From: Deltaproteobacteria bacterium
GTDB taxonomy: Bacteria > Myxococcota_A > Polyangia > Polyangiales > Ga0077539
DNA length: 64,000 bases
NCBI GenBank assembly: GCA_030694465.1
Contig: JAUXYJ010000073.1
Coordinates: 1 to 64,000, forward strand
Direction of reading: 5' to 3'
Part shown: one piece after another, positions 1-8,812 of the stretch
How positions within the stretch are numbered: position 1 is the first letter of the stretch
Layout: each line of letters opens with the position of its first letter
Notes under the pieces: generated by a model
The model's input: the letters and a program-made list of their open reading frames with translations, nothing else
Told to the model about the DNA's origin: nothing
Databases searched by the model: none
Program-made: the position numbers and the translations under genes

Positions 1-135
1 ACGCCGCCATCGAAGCCACCGTGGACGGCTTCTGCGACCGAGTCCCAAGCTTGATCGCGCCACGCGAGGACAGTGCCGCAAGCGCCCGCGGGTAACACCG
101 CAGCCAGCTCGCGTCATCCCGCGGCGACGGAGGGG
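1..135. other. Window edge, no gene assigned
   Basis: Downstream of the RHS stop. On the minus strand one frame is open from about 113 to the edge with GC-rich third positions, so another gene or a displaced remnant of the RHS tail may continue outside the window. No homology could be recognised in about 37 codons. Confidence 0.3.
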
Positions 136-3100
136 TTACGACCTAGACAGCGGTCGAGAGCTGCGGACGAGGAATCCCTCGCGCCCACCAGCGAGGGTGC
201 AGGGCGGCCGCACATGAGTCACCTGCGCGGGGCCCTCGATGTTGAGCTCGGTGAGATCGAGCTCGATGCTCGCGCCCTCGCGTGCGCCCACGCGTTCGGC
301 CCATGCGCGCGGTCGCAAGAGATGCACTTCGGCGCTGCGAATTTGCAGCGCAATCTCGACCCAATCGTCTGTCGACACCGTCGCGCACTCGGCGCTCTCG
401 GGCCCGATGCGATCGCCCAACGCTACCGTCTCGATGGGCCGCTTGCCGCGGTCGGTGTCCACTAACGTGCCCGCGACAAAGCAGCCGCTGAGGCAGAACC
501 ATGGCGCGTTCCACGCAGCAAAAAGCCCGCTCAACGCGCCGAAGAGGGCGCCGGTTTTTGCGGCGCTCCAGACGTGGCTCCACTCGATGCAGCGAGGTCC
601 GTTGAAATAGAGCTGAACCGCGATTTCGCCCAACGCGCCCCAGATGGCTCCCGCCGCGATCTCGGCGAGCCAGACCAAAATCGGGTTGTTCCCATCCACG
701 TCCACCAGGTTCACCGGGTCGCCGCTGGCATACCCGTACACGTTCAATCCGCCGCTCAATCCGCTGGGATCTCGCGTGGTCCACCGCCCGCTCACCGCGT
801 CGTAATCGCGTGCTCCGAAGCGCACCAGCCCCGTGTCCGAATCATAGAGCCCGCCCGCGAATCCAAACGGCTGCCACCCTGGCGCACTGTCCTCGAGCAC
901 CCGCCCATACGCGTCGTAGCGCAGCCGCTGCACCACCGCGCCGGTGCTCGCATCGACCACACTTCGCACGCTCCCCACGTGGTCGCACACCACGCGAAAC
1001 ACGCGCCCTCCCCGCACGATCGCATCCGGAACATTCGCCCGGCTCGCGTACACAAACACGCTCTGCACCGCGCCCGCCGCGTCGAGCTCGGCGATCGGCC
1101 GAAGCCCGTCACGATAGAGCCAGCGCGACCTCCACACGCCGCCCACACGCTTGCCCACACGCCGCCCTGCCGCGTCAATCGCGTAGTCAATTCGCTGCCC
1201 ATTCGCGAGGGTCACTTCGCGCAGTGCTCCGCCCTGGTCATACCGATAGCGTGTGCTCTGCCCGCTGCGCGTGTCGCGTCGCTCGGTCCATTGCCCCTCG
1301 CGGTTGTACGTGTACGCAAACTCACCGTACGTGCGCAGACGGTCCTGCGAATCCGCCACACCGGCGCGGGTTACGCCGTCGACCGTGGCGCTCGTTCGGT
1401 TGCCGTTGGCGTCGTACGCATAGGTCTCGCTGACCACTCCGTCGCGACGCACTTCGCGCAGGCGATCGGCTCCGTCAAACGCGTAGCTCAGCGTGCTCTC
1501 ACGGCCCTCGACGCGCTCGATCTTCGACACGATGCGACCGAGGGCGTCGTAGGTCAGCCGCTCTTCAAACACGCTCGCAGCGCCCAGCGAAGTGACCGCG
1601 CTCGTCACCGAGCCGTAGCCGTCGTGCACCACATCGGTCACTGAATTTGCAACACTGACGCGATCGGTCAGCCCGCTGCTCGCGCCTCGGGTGAGCGTCA
1701 CAGGGCCCGCGCTTGTGACTAAGCCATCGGCGTCGTAGCGATACGCGAGGTCGTTGGCTCCGTTGACCCGCTCGCGAGACACCCTGAAGTCGTTGTCGTA
1801 CGCGCGGGACACAGACCCGGCGACGTCGCCGGACCACTGGATCTCGGTGGCGAGGGCTCCGTCGTAGCGCATCGCGAGCGAGGGTCCCGCGGGGTTGCTC
1901 ACCGAAGTGAGCTGGCCCGTGGTGGCGCTGTAGTCGTAGCGATAGGCTCCCTCGGCTGTGGTCACCGTCGCGATTCGCCCTGCTAAATCATAGGAGATCG
2001 CCGCGTTGCGACCTCCGGCGAGCGTGACCGTTGTCGGCCGCTGCATCGCGTCCCACTGCGCGCGCACCGTGGGGTCGCCGTCGTCCGCCACCGGTGGCGA
2101 GGCGCTCTCGGTCAGGTCTTGCGCGGTGTACGCAAAGCGATGCGCCATCGCGCCCGGCGGGGTCACGCTCGTCACATTGTCATGCGAATCCCAGCTCAGA
2201 CTCGCCGTGCGCCCGTCGCTTGAGGTCACGCTCAGCGGGCGTCCCACGTCGTCGACCACCGCGCGGTGCATGCGCATCAGCGCGTCGGTGTTGCTCGTCG
2301 CCCAGCCCCGCGCGTCGTAGCTCACGCGCTGCGTGCGGGCGCCTTGGGTCACGCTGTCGATGCGCCCACGTGCGTCGTAGACCCAGCGAATTGTCTCGAA
2401 TCCTGCCATGCGCGCTTCGACCAAGCGGCCCATCGCGTCTTCGACCATCGTGGTCGTGCGGCCCGCCGCGCTGCGCAGTGTCCACGTGCGTGTGGCGCTG
2501 TCCCAGCTTCGCTCGCTGCGTCGCCCGTTGACGATGTTGGTATCGGTCATGCCCGTGACGCTGGTCACATCGTTGGGGTCGCGCAGGGCCACGGTGCGCT
2601 CTTGCGAGGCCTCCATGCGCACGCCGCTCGGTGTCGCGATGCTCAGCGATTCTGCAAGCGCAACACGCATGCCCCAGCGAGGATCAGGCCGCGCGCGCTG
2701 GGTCATCACCAGGCCCTCGGGCGTGGTCGTGGTGGTGGTTCCGTCGCGGGGCATGCGGGTGATGGCCGTGAGCCCATCGCTGCGCACAGTCTGGTGCTCA
2801 AGCGTGCCAGAGGCAGAGAGGAGCATGCGATAGCGCGTGGGATTTCCCAGGGCGGGCTGCATGGTGACCTCAAAGCCCGTGGGCAGCTCTGTGCGTGTGA
2901 GAGACACGCTCGCGCCGTCGGGGCCCGTGTCGCGTAAGAGCAGGCCCTGCGGGTTGTACGCAAACGTGTGCATTCCGCTGCGTGGATCGACGAAGCTCTG
3001 CAGCAGCCCGCCGGTGCCTACGTAGGTAAAGCCCCACGTGCGCGCGACCGGGTCACGCACCTGCACAAGGTCACCCTGCGCGTTGATCGTGAGCGTGGTG

Positions 3101-5802
3101 CGCTGGCCCGTGGGAGCGATGATCGCCGTGGCGATTCCCTGGGCATTGCGCTCGATGCGCAGGACGTTTGCGCTGTCGTCTTCGACGCGATCAAGATGCC
3201 CACGCGCGGTGTAGCCAAAGCGCTGAAGCACCCTCCCCGTGCGCGAATCGAGCACACGCTCGTGACGCCCCGTGCTGCCAAACACATCGATCACGCCCCC
3301 GCCCGCAGACGGAACAATCACTTCGCCCACCGGCAACCCCGGCATCGCCGCCGTGATCGCACGCACCCGAAACGCACCCCCCTCGGCCACCCACAGGCTG
3401 CCATCCGGGTGCGCCAAGAGCGCGTTGGAGTCGTACACGCTCGCGCCCTTGGCGTTGGCCCCCTCGGGCGTCGTGCGACCCGTGGCGGCGTCCACGCGGG
3501 TCAGCACGTAGGCGAGCCCTTCGCGCACCGCCAGCACGCTCGAGGGGTCCGAGACAAAGAGCGTTCCGTCGCGGGCCAGGGCGATTTGCGGGACCGCCGT
3601 GCGCAAGGGGTAGTCCGCCGCGAGCCCGCCGTCGCCGCTCGGGGTCGCGCCGGGGCGCAGGCCCATCACGTGCCGCACGTTGCCGTCTGGATCGATGCGC
3701 ACGATTCGACTGCGAATCGCCACGTAGAGTACGCCCTCGGGGGTGACCGCAAGAGAGCCTGGCTCCCACGCACGCGAGCGCACCGCGAGGTCGTCGTAGC
3801 TCGGATCAAAAGGGCGCCCGTCGCCAAACACCGTGCTGATGTCTCCGCGGGTGCTCACACGCCGGACGCGATTGGCGCCTTGATCTGCAAGCAATACGCT
3901 GCCGTCGGGTGCTTGCACCACCGCGCGCAGGTCGGTGAACTGTGCCAACAGCGCGGGGCCTCCGTCGCCCGAGTCACCACGCACACCCGAGCCCGCGAAG
4001 GGCACAATCACCCCGTCAGGACGCACGCGGCGCACGCGCTGCGCTTCGACCAAGAGAACGGATCCGTCGCGCAAAACACTGATCGCGCGCACATCGAAGA
4101 GCGTCGCTCTGAGCGCGGGGCCGTTGTCTCCCATCGAGCCTCGGGTGCCATCGCCCGCGAGGGTCTGCGAGACGCCGTCGCGAGATACACGGCGCACGCG
4201 CGTGCCATCCGAGATCAGCACGCTGCCGTCAGGCGCGAGCGCGAGGGCCTGGATGCTGTTGAAATCCACGGTGGTCGCGCGGACGTTTTCGCGGGGCGAT
4301 TCGCCCGGTGTGGGCGATCGTCCCGAGCCCGCGACGGTGCGCAACGTGGGGCCGATGGCCTGGGCCGAACGGATGCTTCCGTCGCCGTGCAAGACGCTCT
4401 GCGAGACCGGGTCGTAGCGATGTTGCGCCGAGAGAGACCAGCCACCCAGGCCCTCGTGACGCACGTCCCACACGCCCAAGATCTGCTCCCAGCGACGCCA
4501 CACGATGAGCTCGTCATCGGCACGGCCGGGCGTGACGCGCACGGGCGCCATGGGGCCAAATCCCGCACGTTCTCCGGTGTTAAGCGCAAAGTCCATCTCG
4601 CGCTGCGCGGTGGTCTGCGTCGAGACGACGGCTTCGTACACATAGCCCACACGCACGATCGCGCGCTGCGTTCCCTGGACCTCGCGGTCGTAGACGTCAC
4701 GGCCGTTCCATACGAACGTGGTGGTCTGGTTGGGCGTGGGCATAAAGGTCTGCCGCAGCACTTCACCCGCGATCGTGACCTCGAGCAGCACCTTGCGCAG
4801 CGTCGGGTCAACGCTGGGCCCAGTCAGCGGAATATCCAGCGAATACGCACGCAAAAACCCAGGCACGCGGTCGCTCTGGTGGTGCAAAAAGAGCCCCGTC
4901 CCAGCGACCCCGACGCGCTCTGCGAGCACCTGGCTCTCACAGTACACAATCGAGCCACGCTGGGTGCTGCGGCACTCGCTGGGCTCGATGGGCGTGGGGC
5001 GCTCGGGGGGCGTGCGAAAGAGCCCCGCGAACCAACGCGCGAAGTTAAAATCGGGCATCGAGAAGTGCGGCAAGAGCATGCGCCAGAGCGTGACTCCGGC
5101 TGGATATTCTCTAGCCAATGTGCGTTGCTCGTCGGCGTCGAGCGAGAGCGCTGCGAGCGTCGCGGCAGAGTCTGCGTTGCCGTCGCCGTCACTGTCGATC
5201 GTCGCGACACCGCCCGCGACCGACAAGATTCTCAGCGCGACGCCGCTCGCCTCGGCGCGCCACACGTCTTCGTCTCGCTCGTAGAATCCCAGCGGAACCG
5301 CGCTTCCCACCGGCACCGCCACCGTGGGCTCGATGTAGTACCGCGCGGGGACACTCAACCGCACGTGCTTGGCCCCCGCTGCCTGGGCCTCTTCGGCAAA
5401 GACCTCGCTCGCATAGGTGAGCGCCGTGTTCGCGGGGAGATTTCCGGGCATCGCGCGAGAGGCTCGGTCGCCTGCGGTAAACTCGCTGATGTGCACACTG
5501 AGCGACGGCGCCGGTCGCACCGTCTCATCGGGCATCACGAGCTCAGCGCGCGTCCCCGCACGGAGATAGAGCAGGGGCCTGCGAGTGCCCATCGCGTCGC
5601 GCACCTCGGTCCCACGGATCACCTGCGAAACCGCAGACGAACCGCTCGTATCCAAGGGCATCCTCGCGCTGTCTCGCCGGGTCACCGCGAGGTCTTCGAG
5701 GTCTACAAACTGCTGCCAGTCGGGCTCAAACCGACGCTGCTGCGTGACAATCCCGTCGCCCTCGACGCGCACCTGAATGGGCCCACCGCCGTTGACCGCC
5801 AT
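136..5802 (-). CDS. RHS/YD-repeat protein with NHL propeller and Hint domain (downstream part of interrupted gene)
   Basis: 1888 codons. The N-terminal residues (MAVNGGGPIQVRVEGDG) are the second half of a carboxypeptidase-regulatory-like domain whose first half is encoded upstream of 5965. NHL-type repeats (APDGSVLISDG, GDGGPALLAQF) lie at about residues 490-830. YD repeats follow, then a canonical RHS core (FGARDYDAVSGRWTTRDP, VYGYASGDPVNLVD) near residue 1700. A Hint/pretoxin-Hint domain starts at Cys1774 (CFVAGTLVDTDRGKRPIE). Such proteins are surface-exposed or secreted, and the RHS cage often releases a C-terminal toxin. Here the Hint domain stops after about 115 residues, short of its usual conserved C-terminal half, so the 3' end looks truncated or frameshifted. 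The displayed ATG is probably not a native start: the real 5' end is at 6639, beyond an inserted element. One 16-bp palindrome (1817-1832) is read in frame as GDVA. Confidence 0.85.
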   Translation of the reverse strand: MAVNGGGPIQVRVEGDGIVTQQRRFEPDWQQFVDLEDLAVTRRDSARMPLDTSGSSAVSQVIRGTEVRDAMGTRRPLLYLRAGTRAELVMPDETVRPAPSLSVHISEFTAGDRASRAMPGNLPANTALTYASEVFAEEAQAAGAKHVRLSVPARYYIEPTVAVPVGSAVPLGFYERDEDVWRAEASGVALRILSVAGGVATIDSDGDGNADSAATLAALSLDADEQRTLAREYPAGVTLWRMLLPHFSMPDFNFARWFAGLFRTPPERPTPIEPSECRSTQRGSIVYCESQVLAERVGVAGTGLFLHHQSDRVPGFLRAYSLDIPLTGPSVDPTLRKVLLEVTIAGEVLRQTFMPTPNQTTTFVWNGRDVYDREVQGTQRAIVRVGYVYEAVVSTQTTAQREMDFALNTGERAGFGPMAPVRVTPGRADDELIVWRRWEQILGVWDVRHEGLGGWSLSAQHRYDPVSQSVLHGDGSIRSAQAIGPTLRTVAGSGRSPTPGESPRENVRATTVDFNSIQALALAPDGSVLISDGTRVRRVSRDGVSQTLAGDGTRGSMGDNGPALRATLFDVRAISVLRDGSVLLVEAQRVRRVRPDGVIVPFAGSGVRGDSGDGGPALLAQFTDLRAVVQAPDGSVLLADQGANRVRRVSTRGDISTVFGDGRPFDPSYDDLAVRSRAWEPGSLAVTPEGVLYVAIRSRIVRIDPDGNVRHVMGLRPGATPSGDGGLAADYPLRTAVPQIALARDGTLFVSDPSSVLAVREGLAYVLTRVDAATGRTTPEGANAKGASVYDSNALLAHPDGSLWVAEGGAFRVRAITAAMPGLPVGEVIVPSAGGGVIDVFGSTGRHERVLDSRTGRVLQRFGYTARGHLDRVEDDSANVLRIERNAQGIATAIIAPTGQRTTLTINAQGDLVQVRDPVARTWGFTYVGTGGLLQSFVDPRSGMHTFAYNPQGLLLRDTGPDGASVSLTRTELPTGFEVTMQPALGNPTRYRMLLSASGTLEHQTVRSDGLTAITRMPRDGTTTTTTPEGLVMTQRARPDPRWGMRVALAESLSIATPSGVRMEASQERTVALRDPNDVTSVTGMTDTNIVNGRRSERSWDSATRTWTLRSAAGRTTTMVEDAMGRLVEARMAGFETIRWVYDARGRIDSVTQGARTQRVSYDARGWATSNTDALMRMHRAVVDDVGRPLSVTSSDGRTASLSWDSHDNVTSVTPPGAMAHRFAYTAQDLTESASPPVADDGDPTVRAQWDAMQRPTTVTLAGGRNAAISYDLAGRIATVTTAEGAYRYDYSATTGQLTSVSNPAGPSLAMRYDGALATEIQWSGDVAGSVSRAYDNDFRVSRERVNGANDLAYRYDADGLVTSAGPVTLTRGASSGLTDRVSVANSVTDVVHDGYGSVTSAVTSLGAASVFEERLTYDALGRIVSKIERVEGRESTLSYAFDGADRLREVRRDGVVSETYAYDANGNRTSATVDGVTRAGVADSQDRLRTYGEFAYTYNREGQWTERRDTRSGQSTRYRYDQGGALREVTLANGQRIDYAIDAAGRRVGKRVGGVWRSRWLYRDGLRPIAELDAAGAVQSVFVYASRANVPDAIVRGGRVFRVVCDHVGSVRSVVDASTGAVVQRLRYDAYGRVLEDSAPGWQPFGFAGGLYDSDTGLVRFGARDYDAVSGRWTTRDPSGLSGGLNVYGYASGDPVNLVDVDGNNPILVWLAEIAAGAIWGALGEIAVQLYFNGPRCIEWSHVWSAAKTGALFGALSGLFAAWNAPWFCLSGCFVAGTLVDTDRGKRPIETVALGDRIGPESAECATVSTDDWVEIALQIRSAEVHLLRPRAWAERVGAREGASIELDLTELNIEGPAQVTHVRPPCTLAGGREGFLVRSSRPLSRS
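1817..1832. repeat. Dispersed palindrome CCGGCGACGTCGCCGG, perfect copy in RHS gene
   Basis: Perfect 16-bp palindrome inside coding sequence, read as SGDVAG on the minus strand between YD repeats. Confidence 0.9.
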
Positions 5803-5806
5803 GTCC

Positions 5807-5967
5807 TAGAGCGCCGATCGAAAAATGCGCCTGTCGCCCTGCGGCAGATCCACTTCGCACGGCGGCGTTGCGTCGACTTGCAAGGCATCTAGCCTTGCTG
5901 CATCGCCGCGCCTTGCCGGGCTCGCGGCTCTTTGCAGGACTCCGGCGATTTTCCGGTCGGCGCTCTA
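5807..5967. mobile_element. MITE-like element, 161 bp with 20-bp terminal inverted repeats
   Basis: The ends 5807-5826 and 5948-5967 are inverted repeats of each other with 2 mismatches in 20 (TAGAGCGCCGAYCGRAAAAT). Both ends carry TA, as expected for a TA-target element of the Tc1/mariner or IS630 type, although TSD and TIR cannot be told apart here. The interior has no credible gene but holds a perfect 7-bp stem, GCAAGGC-atcta-GCCTTGC (5880-5898). The element lies exactly where one carboxypeptidase-regulatory-like domain is broken between two frames: LTRDDGR then stop on one side, DMAVNGGG on the other. No second copy was seen in the window. Confidence 0.7.
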
Positions 5968-6639
5968 GCGCCCATCGTCTCGCGTGAGCGTAAACCCTAA
6001 CCCCGGCGCACCCACGATGCTCACCCGCAGGCGCCGCACAGGCACCCCCGCGCGGTCCACCACACGCCCCCGCAGCACCGCGATGCGCGCGTCGTCGATG
6101 GACCCGGCGACGTAGCCGGATTGCACCGGCGGCTCGCCCTCAAAGAGAAACCGCGCAGTCCTCGCGGTGGGCCCGCCCTCGAAGGGACCAATCGGCGGGG
6201 CGATTTGCTGAGGATTCGGGACCGTCGCGGTCCCGCTCGCGCGCAAGACCCCCGACGCGTTGCCCGCCGCGTCGAGCGCCTGCACCTCAAGCGAGACCCT
6301 CGCGTCGAGCGCGAGCCCGTCGATCACCAGGCTGCGCGCATCCCCAGTGAGCACCCGCTCGGGGGCCCCTTCGCGACGCACGCGGTAGCCCACCACGCCC
6401 ACGTTGTCCCGCGCTTCGGGCCAGCGAAACACCACACGATCGAGCCCTCCCACGGCCCCCAGCGCGGCCCCCTCGGGCCACGTCGGAGCCTCGCGATCGC
6501 TCACGCTGCCCTCGCCCGCGTCCATCGCGGCCATCGCGTCCGGCCCGCCCCCATCGGGCGGAGTCGTGCCACCGCACGCGGCCAACCACACCCACAGCAC
6601 GACGCATACGCCCCACACACCCACACCCTTTGGTCTCAT
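5965..6639 (-). CDS. Lipoprotein N-terminal part of the interrupted RHS gene (FN3 and carboxypeptidase-regulatory-like)
   Basis: 224 codons. A lipoprotein signal peptide ends in the lipobox LAAC (Cys22), followed by a Gly/Asp/Ala linker, a fibronectin-III-like domain (about residues 50-135) and the start of a carboxypeptidase-regulatory-like domain (VLRGRVVDRAGVPVRRLRV). The frame ends at GFTLTRDDGR because the MITE-like element supplies an immediate TAG. The next expected residues (roughly YDMAVNGGG) lie on the far side of the element in the 136-5802 frame. This is therefore the 5' part of a single ancestral gene of about 6.3 kb coding. Whether the fragment is made as a short secreted lipoprotein is unknown. 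Confidence 0.8.
   Translation of the reverse strand: MRPKGVGVWGVCVVLWVWLAACGGTTPPDGGGPDAMAAMDAGEGSVSDREAPTWPEGAALGAVGGLDRVVFRWPEARDNVGVVGYRVRREGAPERVLTGDARSLVIDGLALDARVSLEVQALDAAGNASGVLRASGTATVPNPQQIAPPIGPFEGGPTARTARFLFEGEPPVQSGYVAGSIDDARIAVLRGRVVDRAGVPVRRLRVSIVGAPGLGFTLTRDDGR
6104..6119. repeat. Near-copy of the dispersed palindrome (1 internal mismatch)
   Basis: CCGGCGACGTAGCCGG inside the RHS 5' fragment, read as the GYVAG segment on the minus strand. One mismatch to the 16-bp palindrome. Confidence 0.6.
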
Positions 6640-6737
6640 GCGGTGACGTTAGGTCATGCCGTGGGGGCTTGTCCATGACCACAAGCCTTCACGTGAGCCC
6701 TCCCTGCGGTCCCGAGAAGGGTCTTGATCACCGGAAG

Positions 6738-6754
6738 GGGTCCTGGGAGGACCC
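6738..6754 (-). terminator. Hairpin downstream of FG-GAP gene
   Basis: A perfect 7-bp stem with a 3-nt loop (GGGTCCT-ggg-AGGACCC) sits just 3' of the stop at 6764. No clear U-tract follows, so its strength as a terminator is uncertain. Confidence 0.45.
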
Positions 6755-6763
6755 AGCAGGAGC

Positions 6764-8812
6764 TTAGTGCAGCATCGCGAGCGGGCGGCGAGCCAGCGGG
6801 CGCGCGAAGAGCTCACGCAGGCGGCGCAGGCGCGGCGAAGAGGGGGGAGCGAGGGCGAAGCTGCGGCCGAAGTTGGTGCCCATCTCGGGCATTTCGAGAA
6901 GTGCAAGGAGTGTCATCGCAGGTGGCATCGCGGCCTCGTTCCAACGGAGCACGCGCACAGCTGAGAGCGTGTCCGATACAACGATGTCTGCGCGACGATC
7001 CCCACTTACATCGCCAGCGACGCGCGCGAAGGTGATACTGCTGGCAGTGAGTCCCAGCGCGATGTCTTGGCGGGTAAAGCTCGGCACCATCGCGGTCCGA
7101 TCCAGCGACAGCTTGCTGATCGCCGTTCCTCCGTTGCGATAGAGAACAATCTCGGCGTCGTAGTTGGGTTCGACACCAGGACCAACAGTAGGGGTGTCAA
7201 TATCGCCGACGCCTGCAAGCGTGTTCAACACAACGCCGGTGCTGTTTGCGACAACGCCAGTGCGGGCATAAACCCCGGCCGTGGTCGAGAACATGGGCCC
7301 GCCGCGATAGATTGCATACTGTGGGTTTGGAGAGACCACCCCGTCAACGTACGCCGCGATGACGTCAGCATCGCCATCGCCATTGACGTCTCCGAACGCG
7401 AGCTGACTACCAAACATCGTTGCCGTCGCCGCGGGCAAAGCCAAGCTCATCGTCGAAGGCGGGATGATCGCTCCCGGAGCAAATGCTGGTCCCCCTAGGT
7501 AGACCGCGACCGTGCCTGTCGTGACCGTTGGAGTAAGGTCTGGCATTCCCACCAAGATGTCCGCATAGCCATCGCGGTTGAGATCGCGTCCAGCAATCAC
7601 TCTCTGTCCAAACGCCTGGGCAACCACCAGATCAACCATCCCAGGAAGAATCCTCACCCGTCGAGCTGTTGTGAAGGGTGGCGCTCCCACCTCACGCTGA
7701 CCGAGATATACCCAGATCTCTTCGGTCAACGAGCCATCGGTGCTTCGCGCGATCACCAGCAAGTCAGGCACCCCATCGCCATCGACGTCGCCAGCAGCCA
7801 TGACCGAACGAGTCAGCCGATTCGAGGTGTCGCCACTCAGCGTGCCAAGGACGCGAAGTGGGCCTCGGTCGCCAACCGCAGGCGTAGGCTTTCCCGAAAA
7901 AATGAGCACACGACCGAGATTGGTGTCTCCGCTGCCCAGCGCGGCAACCTCTGCAAAGCCATCGCCGTCTACGTCTCCGAGCATCGCCACGGAGCTCCCA
8001 AGAGGCGCGTCCATCGCATCGCATGGAGCCATTGGAGCGCAATCGGTGTGGCGAGGATCAGGAATTGTCATCGGACCGCCTGCCCGATCGAGCGCGCTGT
8101 AGAGGTAGACAAGTCCTCGCGTTCCGCCCGTCTGGAGCGCGCTCACAGCGAGATCCCCTGCGACGCTCCCATGCACATCGCTGAGTGTGCTCAGGACCAC
8201 GCTGCTCGCGGGGCCTGAGCTCACATCGCTCGCGGGTCGCACGGCCCAAATCGCAGAACAATGGCTCGTGCTCATCCCGCCGCCGTCACCGGCGTCGCCC
8301 ATCCCTGCGTCACTGGCGATGACCCCGCCGTCGCCATCGAGCCGCACTGCGCACACCCGCCAAAACAGCGTGCGCACGGGCATCTCGGTGAGCGGTACGT
8401 CGATTGCGTTGTCGCCCGAGGTCACAGGGCGCACGGTCCGATACTGGACCAGCTCTGTCGCGCACTGCGCGTCCGCGCACACCTGCAATTGCACATGCGT
8501 ATCGCCCGGCACCGTGTAGCGAAAGCGCACCCGCGAGCTCGGCACCACCGACGAAGTCAGCGGCGCGATGAGCCTGGGCGTGGGCAGCGGGGGCAGCGGC
8601 TCTTCGATCACGTCGGCGACGTCGCCGGGTCCGCCCTCGCCGCCGTCCATCATGGCTCCGCCCTCGGCGCGCTCACCATCCGGCGACGTCGCCGTGTCGG
8701 CCTGTGCGCCGTCCCCCTGCGCCGAGGTGTACGAGTACGCGGTGCGCTGCACAAAGCACCCGCTCGCGAGCAACCCGATTAGCGAAATGCCTGCCAAAAG
8801 ACTCGGTTTCAA
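6764..8812 (-). CDS. FG-GAP/integrin-alpha-like repeat lipoprotein
   Basis: 682 codons. The signal peptide has lipobox LASGC (Cys19), then a low-complexity Asp/Gly/Ala linker, a beta-sandwich-like segment (about 75-200) and several FG-GAP repeats with Ca-binding-like DVDGDG motifs (GDVDGDGFAEVAAL, GDVDGDGVPDLLVI, GDVNGDGDADVIAA). This predicts an outer-membrane-anchored beta-propeller. The ATG overlaps the stop of the upstream gene (ATGA, 8809-8812), so translation is probably coupled to the kinase 1 operon. Two near-copies of the 16-bp palindrome (8613, 8680) encode GDVAD and ATSPD inside the post-lipobox linker. Confidence 0.85.
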   Translation of the reverse strand: MKPSLLAGISLIGLLASGCFVQRTAYSYTSAQGDGAQADTATSPDGERAEGGAMMDGGEGGPGDVADVIEEPLPPLPTPRLIAPLTSSVVPSSRVRFRYTVPGDTHVQLQVCADAQCATELVQYRTVRPVTSGDNAIDVPLTEMPVRTLFWRVCAVRLDGDGGVIASDAGMGDAGDGGGMSTSHCSAIWAVRPASDVSSGPASSVVLSTLSDVHGSVAGDLAVSALQTGGTRGLVYLYSALDRAGGPMTIPDPRHTDCAPMAPCDAMDAPLGSSVAMLGDVDGDGFAEVAALGSGDTNLGRVLIFSGKPTPAVGDRGPLRVLGTLSGDTSNRLTRSVMAAGDVDGDGVPDLLVIARSTDGSLTEEIWVYLGQREVGAPPFTTARRVRILPGMVDLVVAQAFGQRVIAGRDLNRDGYADILVGMPDLTPTVTTGTVAVYLGGPAFAPGAIIPPSTMSLALPAATATMFGSQLAFGDVNGDGDADVIAAYVDGVVSPNPQYAIYRGGPMFSTTAGVYARTGVVANSTGVVLNTLAGVGDIDTPTVGPGVEPNYDAEIVLYRNGGTAISKLSLDRTAMVPSFTRQDIALGLTASSITFARVAGDVSGDRRADIVVSDTLSAVRVLRWNEAAMPPAMTLLALLEMPEMGTNFGRSFALAPPSSPRLRRLRELFARPLARRPLAMLH
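8613..8628. repeat. Near-copy of dispersed palindrome in FG-GAP linker
   Basis: TCGGCGACGTCGCCGG; the 14-bp core is perfect. Read as GDVAD in the linker. Confidence 0.75.
8680..8695. repeat. Near-copy of dispersed palindrome in FG-GAP linker
   Basis: CCGGCGACGTCGCCGT; one outer mismatch. Read as TATSPDG in the linker of the same gene. Confidence 0.75.

Noticed and set aside
2968-5892. 974-codon open frame antisense to the RHS gene
   Set aside because: It is a shadow frame of a GC-rich gene: His/Arg-rich composition, no domains, and the opposite strand has clear RHS/NHL repeats.
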